From the NCBI GenBank assembly GCA_965246745.1, contig OZ251980.1, forward strand, positions 1,054,001 to 1,118,000: a stretch of DNA of 64,000 nucleotides, written 5' to 3'. A program made the translations under genes and the position numbers. The notes beneath the pieces are model-generated. The model saw only the letters and a list, made by a program, of their open reading frames with translations, was not told the DNA's origin and did no database searches. Position 1 is the first letter of the stretch, and each line of letters starts with the position of its first letter. Of the stretch, positions 55,513 to 62,621 are shown one piece after another. Source of the stretch: JANXMY01 sp965246745 (GTDB taxonomy: Bacteria > Armatimonadota > Armatimonadia > Armatimonadales > Capsulimonadaceae).

Positions 55513-56703
55513 GCCTTCCTGCTCTTTCTTTTGTCCTCTCAGCGCCCGCTCCAAATGCGGCTGGATGTGCCAAAAATCCCGAAAGGCTTCGTATTCGGCG
55601 CTTGGCGGCTTCAGGGCCGCGCCGGGGCGCTTGACGGCCCGGATCAGCAGGTTCTTGGCCGTGTGCTCGAGCGCGATGAACTCTAAAATCTGGACGCTGT
55701 AGCCTGCGCTTTCCAGCAGACTCGCCCGGACGCTGTCGGTCACCAATGCCGTGAGGCGCTCTCTCAGAATGCCGTGCTTCAGGAGCGGCCGCAGCGTGTC
55801 ACTTGAAATCTGCTTGAACAGCTCGTGCTGGCAGCAGGGCACGGACAAAATCACCGACGCCCCCCACCCCACCGCTTTGGCGAGGGCGTCATCGGTCGCC
55901 GTGTCGCAGGCATGCAGGGTCACGACCATGTCTACCACACCTTCGCGGCTTTGGTAGCCGTCAATCTCGCCGACCGCAAACGACAATCCCGCGCAGCCGA
56001 GCGCGGCGGCGGTCTCGGCGCAGAACGCCACCACATCGGCTTTGAGGTCCAGCCCGACCATCGCCACTTCCCGGCCCAAGATCGCCGTCAGATAGTAGTG
56101 CAGCGCAAAAGTCAAATATGCCTTGCCGCAGCCGAAATCCACGACTTTTAGTATCCCTTCGGACGGCAGGCTGCTTGCGCTGTCCCCGACCATTTCTAAA
56201 AAGCGATTGATCTGCTTGAACTTGTCCCGCTTCGCTGCGATGACACTCCCATTTGACGCCATGACCCCGAGGCGGACCAGAAAGTCTACGGGGGCGCCTT
56301 CGGGAAGCACATAATTCTTTGTGCGGTCGTGCGCCGCCGGCGCGGCCTGCACCGGAGCCGCTTCTACCGCTTTGACGGCCTTCACCGTCAATGCCCCCGC
56401 CCCATTAACCACCACGGCAAACTCCCCCGCCGCTGTGCGGAACCGGCCCTGCCGGAACGTCTCCGCCAGCAGAGTCCGCGCCCGCGCTTCGGCCTCGGCG
56501 GCGCTTAAATTGCGGTGCTGGACTTTCTGCGCGTACTGGTACTCAAACTGGAACACGGATTGCCCGCGCAGCGAAATCGGCCGAACCGTCACCCGCCGCA
56601 GCCCGTCCGTTCCCTTCCCATCGGCGGCTTTTTGCCGCGCGTCGGTCAGCATCGCGCTCACAAGCGTCCCGCCGCCGAACGCTTCCGTCAAAAATGTCTC
56701 CAT
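55486..56703 (-). CDS. Class I SAM-dependent methyltransferase
   Basis: The product has 405 residues. The N-terminal 180 residues are unassigned; then KVVDFGCGKAYLTFALHYYLT (SAM-binding motif I), VGLDLKADVVAFC, DMVVTLHACDTATDDALAKAV and SVPCCQHELFKQI follow. The HACDTATD and PCCQHEL segments are typical of a family of RNA/protein methyltransferases related to METTL25-like and bacterial DUF2431-like proteins. Its target is unknown. The last residues HGAEPAVL come from the REP-like repeat. Confidence 0.82.
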   Translation of the reverse strand: METFLTEAFGGGTLVSAMLTDARQKAADGKGTDGLRRVTVRPISLRGQSVFQFEYQYAQKVQHRNLSAAEAEARARTLLAETFRQGRFRTAAGEFAVVVNGAGALTVKAVKAVEAAPVQAAPAAHDRTKNYVLPEGAPVDFLVRLGVMASNGSVIAAKRDKFKQINRFLEMVGDSASSLPSEGILKVVDFGCGKAYLTFALHYYLTAILGREVAMVGLDLKADVVAFCAETAAALGCAGLSFAVGEIDGYQSREGVVDMVVTLHACDTATDDALAKAVGWGASVILSVPCCQHELFKQISSDTLRPLLKHGILRERLTALVTDSVRASLLESAGYSVQILEFIALEHTAKNLLIRAVKRPGAALKPPSAEYEAFRDFWHIQPHLERALRGQKKEQEGHGAEPAVL

Positions 56704-56852
56704 TGTCGTTCACTGCTCTCTTTCAGGTACACTTCTATTATGGCACACGGGGCGGAAGATACGGCGGAGAGGCCGGACAATCCCAAATTGACGGCGGCGA
56801 GTGATGACGCGGCAAGGGCATCGCTGGCGCGAGAAGACACCTCACGGTAAAG

Positions 56853-56971
56853 TCCCCGCCGTGAACGGCAGGTCTGTACGCGCAGACGCGGAACGCCCTG
56901 CGGGCGGCAAAATCTCTGTCGGTCGCAGACCGATTGGCCGCAGGCCCACAGACCTGCCGTTCACGGCGGGA
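56853..56971. repeat. Inverted repeat upstream of the small secreted gene
   Basis: CCGCCGTGAACGGCAGGTCTG (from 56857) and its complement (to 56970) form 22-bp arms about 70 bp apart, with an inner GGGCGGC hairpin. No other copy is seen in the window. It forms the 5' flank of the gene at 56979. Confidence 0.85.
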
Positions 56972-56978
56972 CGCTACC

Positions 56979-57284
56979 ATGCAAATCTCTGGAAAAACTA
57001 AACGCTTCGCGGCGGCCTCCGGCATTCTGGCGCTGGCTTACGGTTGCTGGGTCTGGCCGACGCCCTGGCATCCCTGGGCAATGCAGCAGACGATGCGCTC
57101 CGGCTCCCATATTGCTCATGCATCCCGCTTTTTTCAGACAAACCGCTTGGACGGCCATATCGAGCATTGCACCCCCGGTATGTTCGGCCTCAATAGCTGC
57201 CACCCAATTACAGAGGCAGAGCTTCAAACGACATTTGGCCCGCTGACTGCCGCGCAGATTCGAGAAGCCCACAGGCGCTGGTAA
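56979..57284 (+). CDS. Small membrane or secreted hypothetical protein
   Basis: The product has 101 residues from ATG 56979. A hydrophobic N-terminus (FAAASGILALAYGCWVW) can be a signal or anchor, then an aromatic stretch (PTPWHPWAMQQTMRSG) and a part with CTPGMFGLNSCHPITEAELQTTFG. Two cysteines 9 residues apart may pair. No family recognised. It has a weak Shine-Dalgarno sequence, because an inverted repeat ends just upstream. Confidence 0.5.
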   Translation: MQISGKTKRFAAASGILALAYGCWVWPTPWHPWAMQQTMRSGSHIAHASRFFQTNRLDGHIEHCTPGMFGLNSCHPITEAELQTTFGPLTAAQIREAHRRW

Positions 57285-57364
57285 TTTAGCATTGGCAGAG
57301 CGCGAATGCTGACGCTTGCCCGAAAAACGCGCGTCAGTAGGACAGTCGGGGGTACAATAAACCT

Positions 57365-58921
57365 ATGACTGCTGCGGGAATGGTGTATCTGATTGGGGCG
57401 GGGCCGGGCGATCCGAAGCTGATCACGGTCGGCGGGGCGGACGCGCTGCGGCGGGCCGATGTCGTGGTTTACGATAGACTTGCCCATCCGAGGCTGCTGG
57501 ACTATGCGCCGCCGAGCGCGGAGCGAGTATACGTCGGCAAGCAGGCGGACAAGCACGCGATGCGTCAGGAAGACATCAATGCGCTTCTCGCGGACCGGGC
57601 GGCGGCGGGAAAGATTGTCGCCCGGCTCAAAGGCGGCGACCCGTTTGTCTTTGGGCGCGGCGGCGAGGAAGCCGAATACCTGCGCGAACGAAATTTGGCG
57701 TTTGTGGTCGTGCCGGGCGTGACTTCGGCGATTGCCGCGCCGGCCTATGCGGGCATTCCCGTCACCCACCGCGATGCGGCGTCGTCGTTTGCCGTGATCA
57801 CCGGGCATGAGCGGGACGATGGGCGCGAGTCGGGGACGCGCACGGCGGGCGAGGCGGAAGGGCGGCGGCGCTGGGACAAAATCGCGGGCGCGGGAGACAC
57901 GCTGCTGTTTTTGATGGGCGTCGAGAACCTCGCCGAGATCACGACCCAGCTTCAGGCGCACGGGCGGAGCGCGGATACTCCCGTCGCGCTGGTGCGCTGG
58001 GGGACCTGGGCCGGGCAGCAGGAAACGCTGGTCGGGACGCTCGGCGACATTGCCGAAAAAGTCCGCGCGGCGGGCTTCAAAGCCCCGGCGGTCACGGTGG
58101 TCGGCGAAGTCGTCCGCCTGCGGGAGCGCCTGCGCTGGTTCGACCTCGGCCCGCTTTCTGGGAAGCGCATTGTCGTGACGCGGGCGAGAGAACAAGCCTC
58201 GGAGTTTGCGGACAAGCTGGCCGCCAAAGGCACGGAAGCGGTTGTCTTCCCGACCATTAAACTCGTCCCTCCGCCCGACGACTACGCCGCTTTAGACGAC
58301 GCGATTGTCAAGATCGGCGCTTACGACTGGATTTGCTTCGCCAGCGCTCCGGCAGTCCATGCCTTCTGCGCCCGCCTCGCGCGGGCGAACAAAGACGCGC
58401 GTTCGTTCCCGACCGCAAAAATTGCCGCCGTCGGCCCCGCGACCGCCGAGGCGCTGCGCTCGCACGGCCTGTGCGTAGACTTTCAGCCGCAAACTATGAC
58501 CGGCGCAGGACTAGGGACAGAGCTTCCCGAAGAGCCACACGGCAAGAACTTCCTGGTGCCCCGCGCCCAGGACGGCGACGACGGCCTCCTTGACGCGCTT
58601 CAAGCCCGCGAAGGCACGGTGGACGCCGTGACGGCCTATGCCAATGTCGTGGACGCCGCCGACGCCGAACTGGTTAAAGCGCGGCTGTCGGACGGCACGA
58701 TTGACGCCGTGACGTTTACCAGCTCATCTACCGTCAAAAACTTCGTGTCCGTTCTCGGCGGCATGGCGCTCCCGGCCTCAGTCGCGATAGCCTGCATCGG
58801 CCCGAGCACCGCCAAGACCGCCGAAGAAGTTTTAGGCCGCGCCCCGGATTTAGTGGCGGAGACTCCAACGATGGACGGCTTGGTGGACGCTTTGGAAGCG
58901 TATTATGCCGAGCAGAGTTGA
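57365..58921 (+). CDS. cobA-hemD: Uroporphyrinogen-III C-methyltransferase / uroporphyrinogen-III synthase fusion
   Basis: The product has 518 residues. Residues 1-250 are a SUMT/CobA domain: MVYLIGAGPGDPKLITVGGADAL, VVYDRLAHP, RLKGGDPFVFGRGGEEAEYL, VPGVTSAIAAPAYAGIPVTHRD and LMGVENL. Residues 258-518 are a HemD domain (GKRIVVTRAREQASEFADKL, then DAVTFTSSSTVKNFV). The fusion makes uroporphyrinogen III and methylates it to precorrin-2, the entry to siroheme and cobalamin. The SUMT part has an extra loop (GRESGTRTAGEAEGRR). Siroheme serves sulfite reductase, which fits the nearby cysDN genes. Confidence 0.95.
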   Translation: MTAAGMVYLIGAGPGDPKLITVGGADALRRADVVVYDRLAHPRLLDYAPPSAERVYVGKQADKHAMRQEDINALLADRAAAGKIVARLKGGDPFVFGRGGEEAEYLRERNLAFVVVPGVTSAIAAPAYAGIPVTHRDAASSFAVITGHERDDGRESGTRTAGEAEGRRRWDKIAGAGDTLLFLMGVENLAEITTQLQAHGRSADTPVALVRWGTWAGQQETLVGTLGDIAEKVRAAGFKAPAVTVVGEVVRLRERLRWFDLGPLSGKRIVVTRAREQASEFADKLAAKGTEAVVFPTIKLVPPPDDYAALDDAIVKIGAYDWICFASAPAVHAFCARLARANKDARSFPTAKIAAVGPATAEALRSHGLCVDFQPQTMTGAGLGTELPEEPHGKNFLVPRAQDGDDGLLDALQAREGTVDAVTAYANVVDAADAELVKARLSDGTIDAVTFTSSSTVKNFVSVLGGMALPASVAIACIGPSTAKTAEEVLGRAPDLVAETPTMDGLVDALEAYYAEQS

Positions 58922-58951
58922 CCGATCCAGCGCTTTCAAGGATGACAGCCG

Positions 58952-59494
58952 ATGACCGTGGACTACGCAGCGAAAATCAGCACAGCCAGCACCGCGCAGT
59001 TGTCCCGGATGCTGGTGGATTTGGCCGACGCTAAACCGATTCGAGGCTGGGCAAGCGGCAAGGCGTTCGAGCACATTATTCTGCACGGCTTCGCGCTGGA
59101 GGGTGCCGAGGTGCGCTGGCCGTTTGAAGTGCGTGAAGGAAAACATGCTATCGAGCAGATAGACGGCGCGGTTTACTGCGACGGGCTGGCCTGCCTCATC
59201 GAGTCAAAAGATTATGCCGAGGCGGTCAACATCGAGCCGGTCGCGAAACTTCGCAACCAACTGGTCCGTCGTCCGGCGGGAGTGCTCGGCCTGATGTTTG
59301 CGCGGAACGGCTACACGCCGTCGGCGAAGTACCTGGTCAAGACCCACACGCCGCTGAATATCCTGCTGTGGGAATTTGAAGAGTTGAAATCTGCGATTGC
59401 GGCTCGCGCGATGCGGCGAGCCTTGCGGACAAAGTTCCGCTATGCCGTTGAACAGGCGCTGCCGGACTACAACATTGAAAGGGGCTACCGATGA
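58952..59494 (+). CDS. PD-(D/E)XK restriction-endonuclease-like protein
   Basis: The product has 180 residues. The Mrr-like core is visible: GWASGKAFEHIILHGFAL (helix with Glu40), HAIEQIDGAVYCDGLACLIESKDYAE, in which Asp71 and Glu84-x-Lys86 form the D...ExK site. A following helix carries EPVAKLRNQLVRRPAG and the strand GVLGLMFARNG. It resembles the catalytic domain of type IV/Mrr-like restriction enzymes without a DNA-recognition domain. Its stop overlaps the TOPRIM gene start (ATGA). A nuclease toxin or defence effector is the likely role. Confidence 0.78.
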   Translation: MTVDYAAKISTASTAQLSRMLVDLADAKPIRGWASGKAFEHIILHGFALEGAEVRWPFEVREGKHAIEQIDGAVYCDGLACLIESKDYAEAVNIEPVAKLRNQLVRRPAGVLGLMFARNGYTPSAKYLVKTHTPLNILLWEFEELKSAIAARAMRRALRTKFRYAVEQALPDYNIERGYR

Positions 59495-60042
59495 AAAGCG
59501 TTGTGATTACCGAAGGCGAAAGCGATGTGCTGCTGCTGAAAGCGCTCGTGGGCCGTGCAAGCGAGGACGTAGAATTCGTCCAAGCCGGCGGTTGGTCAGG
59601 GGCAGACTCGCTGGCGCGGTCGTATTTGGTAGATGGCCGCCATGATGTCGCGCTGATTGTTGATGCAGACGCCTGCGAGCCGGACCGGGCGGAAGAGCGG
59701 CGGCAGTTTTTGCGCGAGTCGCTGGCTTCCGTCGCCCTGCGGACCCGCTGGGAAGTATTCGTGGTGACGCCGGAGATTGAAGGCTTGCTGTTCGCCGACC
59801 GGCGTGTGCTCGAAGACCTGGTAGGACGGCATGTCAGCGACACCGAGTTTCAGGAAGGCAAAGTCGAGCCGAAAAGAACGCTGCTGAAATTGCTTTCCGG
59901 CAAAAACCGGACCCGATTGTTTCAAGAGCGGCTGCCCAAAATTGACCTCACGCCGCTGCAAAACCAGAGTCCAGTCAAGCACCTGCGAAGTTTTCTCGAG
60001 GGAACACGCAAAAACGGAATAACCAAGAAAGCGGCGGCGTAA
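59491..60042 (+). CDS. TOPRIM-domain protein, OLD-like nuclease family
   Basis: The product has 183 residues. The TOPRIM Glu is in VVITEGESDVLLLKAL (Glu8) and the DxD in VALIVDADACEPD (Asp58, Asp60). A later PEIEGLLFAD motif is common in stand-alone TOPRIM proteins of defence islands. The C-terminus is basic (GTRKNGITKKAAA). TOPRIM domains bind Mg2+ and nick DNA or RNA. No ATPase (ABC/OLD) domain is present, unlike OLD or GajA. It is coupled to the upstream nuclease. Confidence 0.78.
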   Translation: MKSVVITEGESDVLLLKALVGRASEDVEFVQAGGWSGADSLARSYLVDGRHDVALIVDADACEPDRAEERRQFLRESLASVALRTRWEVFVVTPEIEGLLFADRRVLEDLVGRHVSDTEFQEGKVEPKRTLLKLLSGKNRTRLFQERLPKIDLTPLQNQSPVKHLRSFLEGTRKNGITKKAAA

Positions 60043-60136
60043 AATACAGACATGATACTAGTCAGTTGTTCAGTTAAAGGTCAGGTATCGGTTGAGGTCA
60101 TCGGCTACTCGCAAAGATGAAAGACGCAATCATACT

Positions 60137-60829
60137 CTAGCGAAAGCTGGCAGGTATCTCTGCTCCGTTCAAGAAGGCAAATGTCAAGGTTTCTGTTTTA
60201 ATCGCAGGGTTGCCCGTAGCTACGACGTGAAAGGGAGACCGCTGCCCTGGCAACACGGGGTTGTATTCGATGAGCGCATCGGCTGTCTTAATGACATTAT
60301 GACCTCTGTCGTAGAAAGTAACAACGGCCTCGACATTTGCCAAACGGTCGGGGCTGATGTTCTTTACCTCACCTTCAACATTATAAAACCCGTTCTCAAC
60401 ATAGAAGTTTTGTGAAACTTCGTCAAGTTTTGGCGTGTCGTCATTCAGACGAGGGCCGTTGACGTTGTCGGGGTTGACACCTGCCGCTTGCAGATTGGCT
60501 CTAGCCTGTTCCTCTTGCACATTGACTTGTGCTGTCATCTCGTTGCTGGTGATGACGTGAACCGAGTCATAACTTTTGTACAAGTTGAGCAGACAATTAC
60601 CGCCCCACCCCATCAGCAAGAGCAACACCGAATACACAATAATTCTCTGCGGCACTTTGTTTTTCTTCCGTCGAGACGCTTCCGCTATTACTTTCCTGAT
60701 CTCAACCAGATGCGCCATATCTTCTTCGTCTATGCGGTCACCCCCTCCCTGTGTCTTGTCCTGCTTTTCGTGACGCCTCTGCACTAATATCTTTTTCATT
60801 GCTTTACGGGAGCCTCTGCCTGTTGTCAT
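60137..60829 (-). CDS. Membrane protein with C-terminal FxLYD-like domain
   Basis: The product has 230 residues: a basic cytoplasmic N-terminus (about 1-62, ILVQRRHEKQDKTQGGGDRIDEEDM), a membrane helix (IIVYSVLLLLMGWGGNCLLNLY) and an outer part ending in an FxLYD-type fold (FYNVEGEVKNISPDRLANVEAVVTFYDRGHNVI, then SPFHVVATGNP). FxLYD domains are extracellular and often follow anchors. Its GC content is clearly below that of the genes to the left. It is divergent from the XRE repressor. Its job is unknown. Confidence 0.65.
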   Translation of the reverse strand: MTTGRGSRKAMKKILVQRRHEKQDKTQGGGDRIDEEDMAHLVEIRKVIAEASRRKKNKVPQRIIVYSVLLLLMGWGGNCLLNLYKSYDSVHVITSNEMTAQVNVQEEQARANLQAAGVNPDNVNGPRLNDDTPKLDEVSQNFYVENGFYNVEGEVKNISPDRLANVEAVVTFYDRGHNVIKTADALIEYNPVLPGQRSPFHVVATGNPAIKTETLTFAFLNGAEIPASFR

Positions 60830-60891
60830 TCTATGCGATTATCATGTTATCCTGCTTTTTTATATGCGAAGGTCTGATAACACAATAATAT

Positions 60892-61143
60892 GTGCAAAAA
60901 ACTATTCACACAATTAAGCACGCCCAGTTGCGCGTTCTTCTGCGAACAGCCCGGCGAGATGCAGGTTTGACACAAGCCCAACTTGCTCAGAGGCTTGAAC
61001 TTCCTCAATCGGTCATTAGCAATGTAGAGCGAGGCGAACGCAGGCTAGACCTTGTAGAGCTATGGGATTATTGTGACGCTATGGGGATCAGCCTGATTGA
61101 GTTCGTGCAGAGATTTCAACATACGTGCATGACAACAGAATAA
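60892..61143 (+). CDS. XRE-family HTH repressor
   Basis: The product has 83 residues from GTG 60892. The Cro/C1-type helix-turn-helix is RTARRDAGLTQAQLAQRLELPQSVISNVERGERRLDLVELWDYCDAMGISL. It is a short, single-domain repressor, as in phages and integrative elements. An inverted pair TGTTATC/GATAACA (60845-60851, 60876-60882) lies in its promoter region. The next promoter, at 61226, is overlapped by a palindrome that it could bind. Confidence 0.85.
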   Translation: MQKTIHTIKHAQLRVLLRTARRDAGLTQAQLAQRLELPQSVISNVERGERRLDLVELWDYCDAMGISLIEFVQRFQHTCMTTE

Positions 61144-61594
61144 CAGCCTTCAGAAAACAGAACGGCATCAATTTATTGAGACGTACCTATCGGCTCCACA
61201 CTAGACTATTTTCAGAAAATAGACCTTGACTATAGCCCCCAAACCAGATATAATAGGGGTAGGAATAAGAAAACCGGGATAGCTCAATTTTTAAGCGTTC
61301 AGGTAATCTTAAGTCAGTTGCAGATGTCATAGTGCATTTGCACATACAATTTAATAACGGTCCCCTAGTGAGGTAAGCTGCCGTCTGGTAGCAACTTGGT
61401 CTAACGAACGGTGCTTGCATAGTTCGGAGCAGGAGATAGGGGCGCTGCCATTCGGCGGTGGTTAGTCGCGGAAGAACCTTTAAGCGGCCCTGCAATATAG
61501 ACAACTTGTGTCTGGCCTTTTAGCGGCCCTACATGTAGCATTGCTATATTGCAGGGCCGCTTTTTGGCGTCTGGCCGCTAACAGGGAGAACCGA
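61144..61594 (+). promoter_or_regulatory. Control region between XRE and ribbon-helix-helix genes
   Basis: No gene is seen. A 17-bp palindrome CTATTTTCAGAAAATAG (61206-61222) borders a promoter with TTGACT (61226-61231), 17-bp spacer and TATAAT (61249-61254). The transcript would have a long leader in which AAGCGGCCCTGCAATATAG (61482-61500) can pair with the sequence ending at 61562, followed by TTTTT: a terminator about 30 nt ahead of the next ATG. A second copy of AGCGGCCCT at 61522 could compete for pairing. Confidence 0.75.
61482..61565 (+). terminator. Terminator-like stem with competing copy, putative attenuator
   Basis: The 19-nt arms (61482-61500 and 61544-61562) are complementary and the downstream arm runs into TTTTT. 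The intervening AGCGGCCCTACATGTAG shares the first 9 nt with the left arm, allowing an alternative fold. Confidence 0.6.
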
Positions 61595-61792
61595 ATGGAA
61601 AAGACTTTGCCAGAAAAGCGTGAACATGTAAAACAGTTCAACGTATCGCTTCCACCTAGTTTGGTAGCAGGTCTGGATGAGATTGCACGATTAAGACTGA
61701 CCAACAGAAGCACCTTACTTCGACAAGCCGCCGCGCAACTGGTGCGCGAAAGCCTCCTGCATCGTGAGGTGCAACAAGATGAGCAACAATGA
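61595..61792 (+). CDS. Ribbon-helix-helix (CopG/Arc-type) regulator
   Basis: The product has 65 residues from ATG 61595, GGGAGA ahead. VKQFNVSLPPSLVAGLDEIARLRLTNRSTLLRQAAAQLVRE is one RHH unit (strand FNVSL and two helices). Such proteins control plasmid copy number or element genes. It overlaps the next gene by 14 bp. Confidence 0.82.
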   Translation: MEKTLPEKREHVKQFNVSLPPSLVAGLDEIARLRLTNRSTLLRQAAAQLVRESLLHREVQQDEQQ

Positions 61793-61985
61793 GGTCCAGG
61801 CTGCAACGCCTGACGCCTCAGTTGCTATTATTGCAAACCAAACGACGGCTGAACGTCGGACAGATCAGTCTATTGTGTTGTTTTTTCGACGCTGCCTGGA
61901 AATGTCTGATGAAGTTGATCGACGGAGAGCAAGCCGGATTGAGGCGGGTGAAAAGGATAACGGCGGAACCCCTGTAACTGCCTGA
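61779..61985 (+). CDS. Small hypothetical protein
   Basis: The product has 68 residues from ATG 61779, overlapping the RHH gene. It is polar (MSNNEVQAATPDASVAIIANQTTAERRTDQ) with a charged end (RRRASRIEAGEKDNGGTP). No family recognised. Two other small frames overlap, so this is tentative. Confidence 0.4.
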   Translation: MSNNEVQAATPDASVAIIANQTTAERRTDQSIVLFFRRCLEMSDEVDRRRASRIEAGEKDNGGTPVTA

Positions 61986-62183
61986 CAGCAGCGCAACAGA
62001 GATCGAGGGAATGGGCGAAAGACAAAAGGCCGCGCCCATCTTTTAGAATGAAACGCGGCCAATGAGAAGACTTATAGTGATCCACAAAGCCTGGCAGCTT
62101 GTGGTTTCATTATACCGTGCCAATGGGCTATTTGTCAGCCCCTAAGCCGGGGTTTTCTCACTCTAGCACACGGAGGAGAGATT
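61986..62183. other. Intergenic stretch without a gene
   Basis: A GGCCGCG/CGCGGCC pair (about 62028-62060) and a weak hairpin with GGGGTTTT near 62150 are visible. GGAGGAG occurs right before the ATG at 62184. Nothing else is seen. Confidence 0.5.
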
Positions 62184-62621
62184 ATGGAACTAAATACGAG
62201 TCAGAGTTACTTTGATTTGACGCCACGAGAGAAGAGAAACATCGAAAGGCAGCACAAGCTATACGAGCAGAATAGCTTTGAGGAGGTCAAGGGTTGGGCG
62301 GCAGAGGGTTTTATTTCCGTTTATGCCGTGGGGGGAAATCGGTCTGACGACGAGTATCAGGATAGAGCTGTTGTTCACATCGCGATTTTCCGTGGTCAAA
62401 CATTGGTTCACGAAGGTGACGTTTTTCTTCCATACACTGACAATCCAAAAGTTGTCTACCTAACAAGGGGCAACGTAAACGATTTAGGACCATACGTTCC
62501 GCTGATGGTACGCGCCATCTCCAGAAAGCTGTATATGTCTTATCTCCGTGATGAACAACGCCTAAAATGGGCGTTTGTTGGACTAAAGGCAAAGTCAGGA
62601 GATGACAAATGCACTCAGTAA
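62184..62621 (+). CDS. Hypothetical protein of the mobile element
   Basis: The product has 145 residues with GGAGGAG upstream. It starts with a charged helix (LTPREKRNIERQHKLYEQNSFEEVKGW) and continues with strands (VVHIAIFRGQTLVHEGDVFLPYTD). No signal peptide. Family unknown. It overlaps the primase gene by 13 bp, so both are one operon, and it is probably an accessory or recombination protein. Confidence 0.6.
   Translation: MELNTSQSYFDLTPREKRNIERQHKLYEQNSFEEVKGWAAEGFISVYAVGGNRSDDEYQDRAVVHIAIFRGQTLVHEGDVFLPYTDNPKVVYLTRGNVNDLGPYVPLMVRAISRKLYMSYLRDEQRLKWAFVGLKAKSGDDKCTQ

Noticed and set aside
56740..56850. 36-codon frame with an ATG after a good -10-like box
   Set aside because: It runs into the inverted repeat region, has no homology-like pattern and no partner.
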